DNA of 64,000 nt from Flavobacteriaceae bacterium GSB9. Its GTDB lineage: Bacteria; Bacteroidota; Bacteroidia; Flavobacteriales; Flavobacteriaceae. Every line of letters begins with the position of its first letter. The stretch's first letter is position 1. The notes beneath the pieces are model-generated. The model saw only the letters and a list, made by a program, of their open reading frames with translations. It was not told the DNA's origin and ran no database searches. This document shows positions 1-10,500 of the stretch, one piece after another. The position numbers and the translations under genes were made by a program. The stretch covers positions 3,464,001 through 3,528,000 of the forward strand of contig CP062007.1 in NCBI GenBank assembly GCA_022749295.1. The letters are read 5' to 3'.

Positions 1-682
1 TATATTCACGATTTACTTGTTCTATACCATAAGGCAATTGATCGGCCCATTGCATATTGGCCTCAACATCAATTAAAGCTTGAATTTCGCCAGTAAGTAT
101 GGTGTTTCTATTTGTTTTAGGTAGATTAAAATCATTACCGGCTTTTGGAGCCTCAATACTATACGGTACATCACCAAAATAGTAAATAAGCATACTATAC
201 CAATAGGCTCTTAGGGTATGGGCTTCACCTAATAAATGATTAAATGTGTTTCTTACGGAAACATCGGAAGCTTCTAAGTTGCCACTGGCTTTAATACCTT
301 CTATAGCTACGTTAGCATCTCTGATAGCTTGGTAGGCATATGTCCAAACAATATCCAAATCACGATTGCTGACAGTAGCTTCTAAATTCCATATTTGATA
401 CCTATCACCTGAACTTGTCCATCCAGACTGGGTTTCAATATCAGTACATCCCGTCATATTATTGGATAGTCTTGAACGGAACGCATCTTGGTTGAAGGAG
501 GCATATACTGCATTTACCGCATTCCTAGCATCATCTACATTTGAGAACACATAATCGGTATCAAATGAAGAGATGGACTCAGGCTCTAAAAAGTCCTTGT
601 CACATGATGTAGTCATTAATACCGTAGGTATAATAGCTACTAACAATAATTTAAGTTTCATATTTATAAGTTTCTTTTTCAT
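1..682 (-). CDS. susD: SusD-like glycan-binding lipoprotein (3' end beyond window)
   Basis: Surface lipoprotein that captures oligosaccharides and forms the lid of the SusC channel. The visible N-terminus starts MKKKLINMKLK, has a hydrophobic stretch and a lipobox ending in TTSC, then the usual SusD start (CDKDFLEPES). Further on are the conserved stretches around AYQAIRDANVAI, LLGEAHTLRAYWYSML and YYFGDVPYS. About 227 residues are visible; the C-terminal half lies off the left edge. I chose the ATG at 682, two bases after the SusC stop, as expected for a translationally coupled pair; an in-frame ATG at 661 is the alternative. It is cotranscribed with the SusC gene from the operator-bearing promoter near 4100. 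The ligand is inferred from the pectin context to be an oligogalacturonide. Confidence 0.93.
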   Translation of the reverse strand, partial: MKKKLINMKLKLLLVAIIPTVLMTTSCDKDFLEPESISSFDTDYVFSNVDDARNAVNAVYASFNQDAFRSRLSNNMTGCTDIETQSGWTSSGDRYQIWNLEATVSNRDLDIVWTYAYQAIRDANVAIEGIKASGNLEASDVSVRNTFNHLLGEAHTLRAYWYSMLIYYFGDVPYSIEAPKAGNDFNLPKTNRNTILTGEIQALIDVEANMQWADQLPYGIEQVNREY

Positions 683-684
683 AA

Positions 685-3600
685 TTAAAATGTTGCATTT
701 AACCCAATAGTGTAAGAACGACTTCTTGGGAAAGAAGAGTAATCTACACCAGGGGTGAAGGGGTCAGAGTTCGTGTCAACTTCAGGATCATATCCTGAGT
801 ATTTGGTCCAAATGGCTAAATTTCTACCGGTTGCAAATACTCTAAATTTAGACAAGCCAATTTTAGAAATTAATTTTTCTGGTAAAGAATATCCTAAAGT
901 TACGTTATTTAATCGTAAAAAAGAACCATCTTCTATAGCCCAGTCATGAATTACTGCCTGAGCTACACCGTAACTGGCATGCGACCAGATGTTTTTACCT
1001 GTATTTAGATCTCTCAAATCATCTAAGTCAGTTACAATAGCGCCAGGGGTACCTGTATACGAGCCATTGACATCTAAATACGTAAACCTGTTATCTAAAC
1101 TCATAGTTGTTAATAGGTTTCCATTTGTTACACGTCTAAATTGATTGTATTGGATTTTTCCGGTATTATATACGTCGTTTCCAACCTGGTAGTTGAAAAA
1201 GGTAGATAAATCAAAATTTTTCCATCTTACGTTAACACCAAAACCACCTTGAAAATCGGGTAGGGCATTACCGATTACTTGACGGTCATCATCATTAATT
1301 ACACCATCGTCATTTAAATCTTTTAATTTTAAAAACCCAGGTCTAACATTAATGTTACCTACAGTACCACCTGAGTTTGCTACACCATCTTTTAAAACAT
1401 ATCTCCCTGTACTTTCATCATAGCTTTCAAAATCGTCAACGGTGTAATAACCATCGGTAACAAAACCATACATATTACCAATTTTTTCACCAGTTTGGAC
1501 TTGAAAGTCGTTAATGTTTCTTAAATCTGTACTGGCCCAATTTGATCTGGCAAAAGCTTCATTGGTTCCATCCAATCTCTCGATTGTTAGCACATTATGA
1601 CCAATGTTTATGTTAGCCGATAATGTAAAATCATTGTTGTCTATGATATATCCGGTCATTCCAAGTTCAACTCCTTCATTGGCAGTAACCCCTATATTGG
1701 CCCATTCCGTCTGAAAACCTGAACTAGTGGCAATTTGTTTTTTGTACAAAAGATCTCGTGTTTCGTTCCTGTAATAATCAAAAGTACCATTTAAACGCCT
1801 ATTGAATAAGGTAAAGTCTAAACCATAATTACTAGTCGATGTGGTTTCCCATTTTATATCTGGGTTGTATAAAGAACTGCTAGCAGGAGAGTAATACACG
1901 CTATCCTCATTGTTAAAGCCAGGGCTTCTAAAAGTTTGTGTATTTAGAAGGTATGCAGTTACACCATCTTGAATTCTATCGTTACCGGTTTCACCATAGG
2001 TGATTCTTAATTTAAGTTGGTCAACAAAATCTACATTTTGCATAAAATCTTCTTGGTCTATTTTCCAAGCAGTTGCTATTGCGGGAAAAATGCCTAATGA
2101 GTTTTTACCACGAAACCTACTAGATTGGTCGGCCCTTGCCGTTAAAGTAATTATGTATTTGTCTTGTAGGTTAAAATCAAATCTACCAAAAACCGATTTA
2201 CGGTTGGTTTTTATAGCTTCCTCGGTTCCAAATCTATCAGCACGACCTAATTGCATATTAGCAAATAACTCTTCAGGAGTTATGGATAACCTAAAATCTT
2301 CCGCTCGTAGGAACGAACTAAACCCTCCTTGAGAGGATATTTCATTACCTAATAATATATCCAATTTAGACTCCCCCCAATCTTTGTTATAGTTTAAAGT
2401 GTTAACCCATCTATAAGTTTCTCCTTCTGAGTTAGATTTTTGCCCCAAGGGTAAACTACCTCCATTATTGAATGATTCACTAGTTAAAGGACCGTAAAAC
2501 CTTAACTCTTCACGAAAACGTTTTGAACGTGAAAAAGATGATTTGGCTGTTAAATTGTCGGTAATAGACCAAGTTAATGCAGCATTGAGTACGTAATCGT
2601 TATCTGTTCTTTTTCTCCAGTCTTGTTCAAGTACTTCTTCAGGGCTTTTTAAACTTAAAATGAATTGTTGAAAATCATCATCATCATTAATTTGAGTTAA
2701 GTCAAGATCTATTTCGTCGGCAATACCATTAACAGGGCGGGTTTGTACTGCATCTTTGATTTTTATTTGAGCCCTGTTAGACGTACCGGCACCATCTTTT
2801 ACAGTGTTGGTAATTCGAGTCTGAATATCAAGTTTAAGGTTGTCTGTTATTTTTTGATTTAATTTAAAATTGATAGCTGTTCTTTGAAAAGCTGAACCTT
2901 GTAAAAGGCCTTCGTCATCGTTATGAGAAAGGCTTAAATTCATTTTAGTCTCCTCAGTACCACCACCAATACTTAAATTGTGATACTGTGAAACTCTGGA
3001 TCCTCCAAATAATCTGTCTTGCCAATCTGTGGCCTGTTTTTTCTTATATAGCTCTAAATCATCATACTTACCAAAGAATCTTTCAAAGCGCTCAACTTGT
3101 GTAGTACCTTGAATAGCTGCATACTCATAGTTCGCTAAAACAAACTCATACGGATCTAAGACCTTGTACTTTCTATCTTGGGGCAACTCATTAAATTGGA
3201 AAAAGTTATTGTAGGATACAGAAACCTTCCCTGCAACTGGATTTTTTGTAGTTACAACAATTACACCGTTCGATGCTTGAGCTCCATATATCGCTGTTGC
3301 TGCAGCATCTTTTAATACATCGATAGAAGCAATGTCATTAACCGGAATGTTGTCAATATCACCAACAATAAACCCGTCAACAACAAACAGAGGATCGTTA
3401 TCTTGTGTTAATGAGGTTCCACCTCTTACTCTAATCTTTATACTGGCACCAGGCTCGCCATCAGCAGAGGTGACATTTACACCAGGTAAACGACCAGAAA
3501 GTGCTTCTGCAGCACTTGAAATAGGTATGGTTGAAAGTTCTTTACTGCCAATGCTTGCAGTAGAACCCGTCATGTCTAGTTTATTCACTTTACCATAACC

Positions 3601-4005
3601 GTAATCAACAATAACGATTTCATCCAATTGACTTACATCAACTTGTAATGTAATGTTAATAGTTGATTGGCCATTTACAGCTACCTCTTGAGTTTTATAA
3701 CCAACATAGGAAAAAACCAAAGTAGCATTTGAATCCACATTATTCAATGTGTAATTTCCATCAAAATCTGTAGAGGTTCCGTTTGATGTTCCCTTAACAA
3801 GAACGGTTACACCAGGTAATGGACCTCCCAGTTCGCCTCCATCTGTAATTACACCGCTCACACTTATGTTGTCTTGTGCATGAACATTAGCGCAAATCAT
3901 AAATAAAGGAATTAACAAGGCATAGATAACCTTATTACGGGGTTCTCTTTTTTTCCGTAGCTTAAAAGAGAAAAAAAGATGATCAAATAATAAATAATTT
4001 GTCAT
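685..4005 (-). CDS. susC: SusC-like TonB-dependent outer-membrane transporter
   Basis: TonB-dependent receptor of 1106 residues that imports glycan fragments with the SusD partner encoded 2 bp downstream. After a basic N-terminus and a hydrophobic signal segment ending in NVHA, a carboxypeptidase-regulatory-like domain spans about residues 46-125 (GVITDGGELGGPLPGVTV, TDFDGNYTL, FSYVGY). The plug domain follows (about 130-260; LSGRLPGVNV, IRVRGG, IDVLKDAAATAIYGAQASNG) and then the 22-strand barrel, ending SRSYTIGLNATF. An acidic calcium-loop-like insert (LKDLNDDGVINDDDRQVIG) occurs near residue 900, and a similar one occurs in the SusC at 16571. The first 25 residues are unusually long for a signal peptide, but no good later ATG exists. 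It is the first gene of a leftward operon. The pectic substrate is inferred from neighbours and the shared operator. Confidence 0.95.
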   Translation of the reverse strand: MTNYLLFDHLFFSFKLRKKREPRNKVIYALLIPLFMICANVHAQDNISVSGVITDGGELGGPLPGVTVLVKGTSNGTSTDFDGNYTLNNVDSNATLVFSYVGYKTQEVAVNGQSTINITLQVDVSQLDEIVIVDYGYGKVNKLDMTGSTASIGSKELSTIPISSAAEALSGRLPGVNVTSADGEPGASIKIRVRGGTSLTQDNDPLFVVDGFIVGDIDNIPVNDIASIDVLKDAAATAIYGAQASNGVIVVTTKNPVAGKVSVSYNNFFQFNELPQDRKYKVLDPYEFVLANYEYAAIQGTTQVERFERFFGKYDDLELYKKKQATDWQDRLFGGSRVSQYHNLSIGGGTEETKMNLSLSHNDDEGLLQGSAFQRTAINFKLNQKITDNLKLDIQTRITNTVKDGAGTSNRAQIKIKDAVQTRPVNGIADEIDLDLTQINDDDDFQQFILSLKSPEEVLEQDWRKRTDNDYVLNAALTWSITDNLTAKSSFSRSKRFREELRFYGPLTSESFNNGGSLPLGQKSNSEGETYRWVNTLNYNKDWGESKLDILLGNEISSQGGFSSFLRAEDFRLSITPEELFANMQLGRADRFGTEEAIKTNRKSVFGRFDFNLQDKYIITLTARADQSSRFRGKNSLGIFPAIATAWKIDQEDFMQNVDFVDQLKLRITYGETGNDRIQDGVTAYLLNTQTFRSPGFNNEDSVYYSPASSSLYNPDIKWETTSTSNYGLDFTLFNRRLNGTFDYYRNETRDLLYKKQIATSSGFQTEWANIGVTANEGVELGMTGYIIDNNDFTLSANINIGHNVLTIERLDGTNEAFARSNWASTDLRNINDFQVQTGEKIGNMYGFVTDGYYTVDDFESYDESTGRYVLKDGVANSGGTVGNINVRPGFLKLKDLNDDGVINDDDRQVIGNALPDFQGGFGVNVRWKNFDLSTFFNYQVGNDVYNTGKIQYNQFRRVTNGNLLTTMSLDNRFTYLDVNGSYTGTPGAIVTDLDDLRDLNTGKNIWSHASYGVAQAVIHDWAIEDGSFLRLNNVTLGYSLPEKLISKIGLSKFRVFATGRNLAIWTKYSGYDPEVDTNSDPFTPGVDYSSFPRSRSYTIGLNATF

Positions 4006-4088
4006 AGAGTTTTAGTTTAATTAGTACTGAATTTAAAAGTTTGTTTGTGATTTAGTACAAAATTGCCACTTTAAAAAGCAACAATAGG

Positions 4089-4133
4089 TGCAATCGATTA
4101 CACGAAATTATAACAATTTGACCAAAATCCAAA
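4089..4133 (-). promoter_or_regulatory. Promoter with ATCGAT palindromic operator, upstream of susC (685-4005)
   Basis: Read on the minus strand, a -33 box TTTG (4133-4130) is followed by a 19-bp spacer, a -7 box TAATTTCG (4110-4103; one mismatch to TAnnTTTG) and then at once the palindrome TGTAATCGATTGCA (4102-4089). The operator would cover the transcription start, which suits a repressor. The leader to the ATG at 4005 is about 90 nt. The same arrangement occurs at four other promoters of this window. The central CG between AAT and ATT is typical of LacI-family operators; that family assignment is inference. Confidence 0.75.
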
Positions 4134-4369
4134 TAAAAATTTGGTTATTTCCTATTTTTCGGGGTTATTTTTTTATTAAATAGCAGTTTTGGGCTTTATG
4201 TTGAGAAAAAACCTATTAAGAGTGGTGGATTATACAGTATGAAATGAAAAAATACAGGTAGAAGCATTTATGTAAATTGACTTGTTCTGAAGAAAATAAC
4301 ATGATGCAAACTTAAATCCCCGGGATGAATTTTTTCCAGTTTTTTTACAATTTGTAGATTTTGAAAACG
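4134..4369. other. Intergenic spacer between PL1 3' end and the susC promoter
   Basis: AT-rich spacer between the 3' end of the pectate lyase gene (4370) and the promoter of the next minus-strand operon. No ORF with coding character, RNA gene or second copy of the operator is apparent. No convincing intrinsic terminator was found for the lyase gene, so transcription may read through toward susC. Confidence 0.5.
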
Positions 4370-6871
4370 CTAGTTTTTAACTATTATTTTTGTCGTTGTG
4401 CTATGGTCGGTTTTAATTTTAATTAGATAGCTGCCCTTCTTTAAATTGGTCATGTCAACCTCCTTGATATGGCCTCCAACTTTTTTTACCAAAGCACCTA
4501 ATAAATTGTAAATGCTTAGATGGCTCACTTTTGTTTTTGAACTCAAATAGAGCATGCTGTTAGCTGGATTAGGAAACAATTTTATATTGGCGCTTTCAAA
4601 AGAGCTTATGCCTAATGATTCATATTCAACACTCATGTAATAAAGGTTGGCTACACTATCTTTGGTGATTTCGTATGGGCCTGCTGTAGGCAACTCTAAA
4701 GAAAGTATACCGTTGGAAATGGCATAGCTTGTTCCGTTTATTTTGATATCGCCTGTGTAACCTTCTTTAAAGACCAAAGTGAGGGTGGATGGTGCAGTAG
4801 TGGTGAAGCTTACATTGGTGCTCGATTCGATTTTTAGGCACTGCGTTAGGGTTAATCCATTATAGTTTACCGTACCCTTGGAGTCGGAAAGGTTGCCTGT
4901 TATGGAATAAAAAGTGCTGTTTTTTCCGACAATAGTGAAGTTGTGTGTTTCGTCGCCTGTAGCAGTTCCACCTTCAACGGGCATTGCAGATTCAATATTG
5001 GATTCAATAGAGGTATCGGCCACAATCCAATAGTAATAGGTTGTTCCGTTTTCAACGGTGTTGTCTGTAAAGCTTGATGTACTTGGGGTAGTTATGTCGG
5101 CTATTTTTGTTCTTCCAGCAGGGTCAGAATCTGTATTTCTAAATATTTCGTAGGTAGAAGCACTGTAGTTGCTTACATCCCAGTTCAGATTAACCAATCC
5201 GTCGCCAACATTTGCTGTTAGTGTAATAGCTGGATCTGGACCAACATCGCCTTGTACACAAACTAGCGCTGTGGTGTAATTTGTTAAAGCACTCTTTAAA
5301 CCAGAATCAACGGCATAAGACGTATCATCGGTGGCATTATTGAATGTCCAAGTGAAATCACCACCGTTCATGCGTCCTGAATATTGCATGACTTTAGTTT
5401 TGGCACCTTCGGGAGTGTCAGGGGTATAATTGTACATCACTGAGGGGTCGATGTCGAAATTATCATGCGTATTTCCACCGTAAACCGAAGTTGCATTGGC
5501 AGGCATGGTTTCATTTCTCGTTGAAACAACATAGGCATCAAAATCGACAGTTGAATTGTTAAAATTGCTATCTCCGTAAGCCACAAAACGTCTGGCGCCT
5601 TCAATATGGTTTTTGAAGGCTTTAATGCTTCCCCCGTCTTCTTTAGAAAATGTTGGCATGTCAGAATAGTCGTTAGACCCCGTATCCTCATCATAAACAT
5701 CAGAGCCTTGCATAGACGTTAAAATAGGGTATTTACAATTTCTGAAGTAATTAGCTTCAACAAAAATAGAGGAACCATTGGTGGCACCAACGCCGTACTT
5801 TGAGTTTCCGTCGTAAAAGTTGTTGTAAACATGGGCTGAATAATAACGCACCCGTGGATGCCTAGAGTCTGAATGGTCGTACCAATTATGGTGGTATGTA
5901 ATGTATAAATCATCTGATGGGTCCTCGCTCAGCCCCAAAAGGTTGGATTTTCCGGAATCCCAAAAGTGATTGTATGAGAACGTTACGTAAGTAGACCGCT
6001 TGCAATCAAGAGCCCCATCACCTTTGACTTGGTCGGCATCACCACCCGCATTGCCATAAAAGAAATCAACGTTGTGTACCCAGATATAATCGTTGTTTTG
6101 TTGAAGCCCAATATTGTCGCCCTCATTACTATCGCAGTTCATAGAGCCAATATTCCTAATCTCAATATTTGTTGCGTTTTTAACCCGAATACCCCAGCCA
6201 TCTGCGACTGCATCGTCGCCTACGCCTTCAAAAGTGATGTGGCTCGAAGCATTATTTTTGTTTTCAATAACAATGTCGCCATTCAATAAATAATCGGGGT
6301 CGGTAATTTGACCAATAAGCCTGACAATCAATGGGCGGTTGTCGTTTCCTTTTTTGAAACCATCTAAAATAGTTTGAAGGCCTATACAGGGATTGGAATT
6401 GGCTCCAGTTACATTAAGTTCAACAGTGTTTTTTGTATTCTCTGTTATATACAGAATTACCGCACCAGATTTTAGAGTCCCATCTAAATTATAGGCTCCT
6501 GGAACGCGCCCATTGGAAAAAGCAAACCCTGTGCGGTCATGAGCTTCAACGGTAATGACGTCGCTTGTGGTCATATTGTCTTCTTTTCCCGAAATTACCG
6601 AGGCAACACTTATGGTATACGATCCTGCTTTTAAACCTAAAATATCTGCACGATGGTACCCATTATAGCACCTTATAAGTTGGTCGTCTATTTTTTTGTT
6701 GTTGAGGCCTTCGCCAGTTATATATACGTTGTAGCTCTCGGCCTCGGCTACATCATTCCACTTTATGTATGCAGACTCTAGCCAGCCACTAGATTCCATG
6801 ATAGTAACATTTTGGGCTACAGCATAAAAGGTAACCCAAAGAAAAGCCGAGTAAAAGCATAAATTTTTCAA
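4370..6871 (-). CDS. Secreted PL1 pectate lyase with FnIII domains and T9SS tail
   Basis: Extracellular lyase that cleaves polygalacturonate by beta-elimination. From the chosen start the protein has 833 residues: signal peptide (MKNLCFYSAFLWVTFYAVAQ), an FnIII-like domain (about 22-115), the PL1 parallel beta-helix (about 120-480), a second FnIII (about 540-625), a small beta domain and a Por/T9SS sorting tail (from LFPNPANSM, about 762). PL1 signatures are NHFWDSGKSNLLG, YHHNWYDHSDSRHPRVR (catalytic Arg region) and VYNNFYDG. A longer reading frame opens at ATG 6934, but its first 21 codons contain the -7 box and operator. TTG at 6871 instead starts directly on an ideal signal peptide, so I prefer it. 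Monocistronic, divergent from the CE8 gene at 7513, and probably controlled by the same regulator. Confidence 0.92.
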   Translation of the reverse strand: MKNLCFYSAFLWVTFYAVAQNVTIMESSGWLESAYIKWNDVAEAESYNVYITGEGLNNKKIDDQLIRCYNGYHRADILGLKAGSYTISVASVISGKEDNMTTSDVITVEAHDRTGFAFSNGRVPGAYNLDGTLKSGAVILYITENTKNTVELNVTGANSNPCIGLQTILDGFKKGNDNRPLIVRLIGQITDPDYLLNGDIVIENKNNASSHITFEGVGDDAVADGWGIRVKNATNIEIRNIGSMNCDSNEGDNIGLQQNNDYIWVHNVDFFYGNAGGDADQVKGDGALDCKRSTYVTFSYNHFWDSGKSNLLGLSEDPSDDLYITYHHNWYDHSDSRHPRVRYYSAHVYNNFYDGNSKYGVGATNGSSIFVEANYFRNCKYPILTSMQGSDVYDEDTGSNDYSDMPTFSKEDGGSIKAFKNHIEGARRFVAYGDSNFNNSTVDFDAYVVSTRNETMPANATSVYGGNTHDNFDIDPSVMYNYTPDTPEGAKTKVMQYSGRMNGGDFTWTFNNATDDTSYAVDSGLKSALTNYTTALVCVQGDVGPDPAITLTANVGDGLVNLNWDVSNYSASTYEIFRNTDSDPAGRTKIADITTPSTSSFTDNTVENGTTYYYWIVADTSIESNIESAMPVEGGTATGDETHNFTIVGKNSTFYSITGNLSDSKGTVNYNGLTLTQCLKIESSTNVSFTTTAPSTLTLVFKEGYTGDIKINGTSYAISNGILSLELPTAGPYEITKDSVANLYYMSVEYESLGISSFESANIKLFPNPANSMLYLSSKTKVSHLSIYNLLGALVKKVGGHIKEVDMTNLKKGSYLIKIKTDHSTTTKIIVKN

Positions 6872-6896
6872 TACATTGTCTTTAGCATAATTTAGA

Positions 6897-6941
6897 TGTA
6901 ATCGATTATCCAAATGTAGATATTTTAGAAACATGAACTAA
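6897..6941 (-). promoter_or_regulatory. Promoter with ATCGAT operator, upstream of PL1 lyase
   Basis: Minus strand: TTAG (6941-6938) as a weak -33 box, a 19-bp spacer, an exact -7 box TACATTTG (6918-6911), then GATAATCGATTACA (6910-6897) with no gap. Transcription would start inside or just after the operator, leaving a leader of about 30 nt before the TTG at 6871. Position and register match the other four copies, which supports function and argues against ATG 6934 as the start. Confidence 0.75.
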
Positions 6942-7257
6942 TAAAGCGATGAAGTAAATAAAAAAAGAAATGTTTTAATGTTATGATATGTGGATTTAGG
7001 GTATTAATATGGTTTTACCAAAAATGAAATGATCTTAAGTATTGTATTCATTTATATTTCCATTAGCAGGAAAATTAATGTTGAATTTTGATTTCTTCAA
7101 GGTATTCTTAAAAAAAAATGTTTTTCAGAGTTTTTAATACAATAAAAAAAAGCCTGACAACTAGTGTTTACATGCGTTAAACGATAAGCTTTTATTAGGA
7201 ATGCACTTTCAAATGGAATAATAAGCCGTTATATTTATTAATATTAAGATCAAATAA
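6942..7257. other. Divergent intergenic region between PL1 and CE8 genes
   Basis: Very AT-rich spacer between the two divergent promoters. No reading frame with coding character, RNA gene or further operator copy was found; the operators lie at its two ends. The roughly 390 bp between operator centres (about 6904 and 7296) leaves room for separate promoters rather than overlapping ones. Confidence 0.5.
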
Positions 7258-7302
7258 TTTGGAAATTAATAGTTTTCTAATATATTTGTGTAATCGATTG
7301 CA
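7258..7302 (+). promoter_or_regulatory. Promoter with ATCGAT operator, upstream of the large CE8 gene
   Basis: The cleanest of the five copies: TTTG (7258-7261), a 19-bp spacer, exact -7 box TATATTTG (7281-7288), then TGTAATCGATTGCA (7289-7302). The predicted start within the operator gives a leader of about 210 nt to the ATG at 7513, longer than at the lyase gene. Confidence 0.8.
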
Positions 7303-7410
7303 ATTTTCCTGTGAAATTAATAGTTATTATCTACTTTACTTCATGTAAAATTATGTTTTAATTTATTAGTTTCCTTTTCGTTTTTTTAAAATCGAAATGC
7401 CCGAATTTTT

Positions 7411-7446
7411 TAAGACTTATTAAATAACTAAGACCTATTAAATAAC
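7411..7446. repeat. Tandem 18-bp duplication in the CE8 5' leader
   Basis: TAAGACTTATTAAATAAC (7411-7428) is followed directly by TAAGACCTATTAAATAAC (7429-7446), 17 of 18 bases identical. It lies in the untranslated leader of the CE8 gene. It looks like a recent tandem duplication; no function is evident. Confidence 0.85.
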
Positions 7447-7512
7447 ATTATTTTTCAATCAATGATTTGATTAATAGTGTACAACTAAACAATAATTAAA
7501 TTAACTTTAAAA

Positions 7513-10500
7513 ATGAGAAAACTTTCCTTTGTTTTTATGATTCCTTTGTTGCTATTTGCATTTTTGGCGCAAGGACAAACAACAACACTTGCGGATACCG
7601 CATCTAGTATAACTTGGGTGCTGGATGAAGGCTCTGCAGCTCAATCTGCAGATTACTTGGCAGGAACAGAATCATATTTTGAGCCAACTGGTGCTAGTGT
7701 TACAGATGGGGCCAATTTAATATTTTACACCGGTGGTGATCCTGCAGGTACAAGAACTGCAAACGGCGGTTTATTTACTTGTTGGGAGACCAACGGAAAA
7801 ATTGATACAGCTGGACCTGAAAGTGCTGTAGATTTTGTATTTGAGCCAGTTTCCGGATTGACATTTACACCAACCTTAATTACACTCGATGCCCAAAGAT
7901 TTGGGACTGGAAATGGCAAACTTGATATTGAGTGGGTTAATGAGAATGGTACTACTTCTGTAGTAACAGCTCAAGCTACAGCAAGAGATAGTGATGGTAA
8001 TTATTCATCTTTAAGTTATGATTTAAGTGGTCTAGGAATCACTGCTGGTGCTGGTGCAAGTACTTTAAAAGTATACTTATATAGCTTACAGGAAGCAAAG
8101 CAATTTGGTCTTGCGAATGTTCATGTTGAGGGTGTTTTAAACGGTGAAATAGTTTTACCAACTGTCTATAATTTAGGTGATGGGTCTACATTTGAAAATG
8201 ATGGTGTTCAATGGAATCCCGTTCTAACTACCACAAGTCCTGATGGAAAATTAAGAACACAAGCTTCTACAACATTGTTTCATAGTACTCAATATGGTGT
8301 AGCTATTAGAGATGGTAATGTGATGGAGGTTGATGTTGATGGAACTCTGTCTACAGTTCGCTTTTATGGATCTAGATTCAGTGCGGGAACTATGAGTGGT
8401 GGAATCTCTCCCGGAGGAAATGAACTGGGTGTTTTCGATGTAGATATGGATGCTTATCCCGATATGGAAGACCGAACAGGTTATTATGAGTTTACATATA
8501 GAGGAGGGCCAAGGACCTTATATTTTACCTTTAGTGGTAATGTTGCATACACCCCTGCCATTGAAGTAACAAATCAAACGGTTGTATTCCCAAAAACAGA
8601 TGTTTGGGACTTTGGCGCACAACAATTTGACCCCGTACTTTATAACAATATGTTAGATGAAGCTAAAATTAATGCCTGGTATGATGGTGTGACCCCAGGT
8701 ACTTCTGGTACAAATTTACCGACAAATTGGACTGAAGGAGCATTATCATGGACAAGTTCCAGTAGCACAAGTGATAGATTAAGAACATCTAATACTAATC
8801 TTACTCGTTGGGATGAAAACCTGGGTACTTCCAATCCTGATTATACAGGTAGAATTTATAGTAATAGCCGTTCAGACAGTAGATATTTTACTATTACTTT
8901 AGCTGAAGATGATGAGTTGACGGTTGCACTTCTTTCCCAAGATGGCACAGCAGATAATATTCAATTTCAGTACGTAGCCGATTCTTCAATACAAGATGAT
9001 ATCATTTCAGTTGGTACAGAGTTAGTGGAATTCAAATTTGTCGCTAAAGCTGCTGGTGATTATAAACTTTTTTCACCTAATGATAAAATGAGCGTCTATA
9101 GATTTTCTAGAAAAGATGCTGAATATGTAACTCTTTCTGGAAATGTTGATGAAACCAACGCTCCTGGAATTCCAGATGGCTATGCCATTAATTTCACTAA
9201 TGAAGCAGGTAAAACTTTTTCAGCAGTGGTTAATAATGGCACTTATAGTATTGACTTACCTTATGATTATACATACACTCTTAGTTTAGAAAATGCGAAT
9301 GGATACCTTATAGGTAATGGACTCACTCTAAATGTTACTGAAGAAACAACTAATTATGATATTCAAGTATTACTGGTTACATTGTATAGTGTTAGTGGTA
9401 ATATAACAGGGTTGCCAGATTTGACTAACCTAGAATTAACATTCACACCAGATCCTGATGCTAATAAAATTTACAATCCTATTATTACTATTAATGAAAC
9501 AGCATCAACCTATTCTGTGGAATTAGAAGCAGATGTAGAATATACAATATCAGCAGAAGGTGTAAATGATTATGAAATTTTAAATAATACTATTACAATA
9601 ACAGGAAATCAAACTGCAGACATAGTTTTTACTCCTAAACCTTTGTATGATATAACGATTAATACCCCAGATTTAAATGCCACTCAACGCGCTTTGGTGG
9701 GTTTAACTTTTACCAATTTAAATGAAGAAGGGTATTCTTATAGTTTTACTGATATCGATGCAGTCGCACTGCGTGATGGCGTCTACTCTATCAGCTATGA
9801 TGGTGGTTTGGATGAATATCCACTTGAAATGGCACTTACATCGAATTTAACAGTAAATGGAGCAAACGTGACAAAAGATTTAAAGTTTGATCCTGTAACT
9901 GAATGGGTATTTAGGGATCGTAATATCTCTGGTGCAACAGCCTATAAAGGCCTTCTATTTACAGGAGCAGTGAATGTAAGAGGAGGTAACGGCGATTTAA
10001 ACGCTGGAGCTGGAGCTACCATAGCTATACCCGTAAAACCTGGAGATAAGGTGATATTAACCGATTATTATGTGTCCAACTATTCTATTGAAGGTGGGCC
10101 AACTATTGAAAATACTTCACAAAGTACAAGTGTAAATGTAGTTGGGGAGTATATTTATCAAGGAACCACAGACGGCTATGTTAATGTAGCTATTGGAGGA
10201 ACTACCTATTTCGTTTCAATTAAAACCGTATCAATAGCACCATACAGATCGGTTATTACGGTAGGTGAAGATAAAGATTATCAAACCATTAATGGTGCTT
10301 TAAATGAGGTTGCAAGAATGGATCGTCCAAATGACGAACAGGTCACTATAATGATAGACCCAGGCAATTATGAGGAAATGTTGGTTATTGAAAATCCAAA
10401 TATCCATCTAAAAAATGCAGCGTCCATTCCAAGCATTGGACTTTTAAACAAAGGAGTTGATATTGAAGATGGTGCTGTGAGGATAACTTCTTATTACGGA

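Noticed and set aside
4310-4345. Possible terminator around CCCCGGGG near the pectate lyase 3' end
   Set aside because: The palindrome is too short and has no convincing stem plus T tract in the reading direction of the gene.
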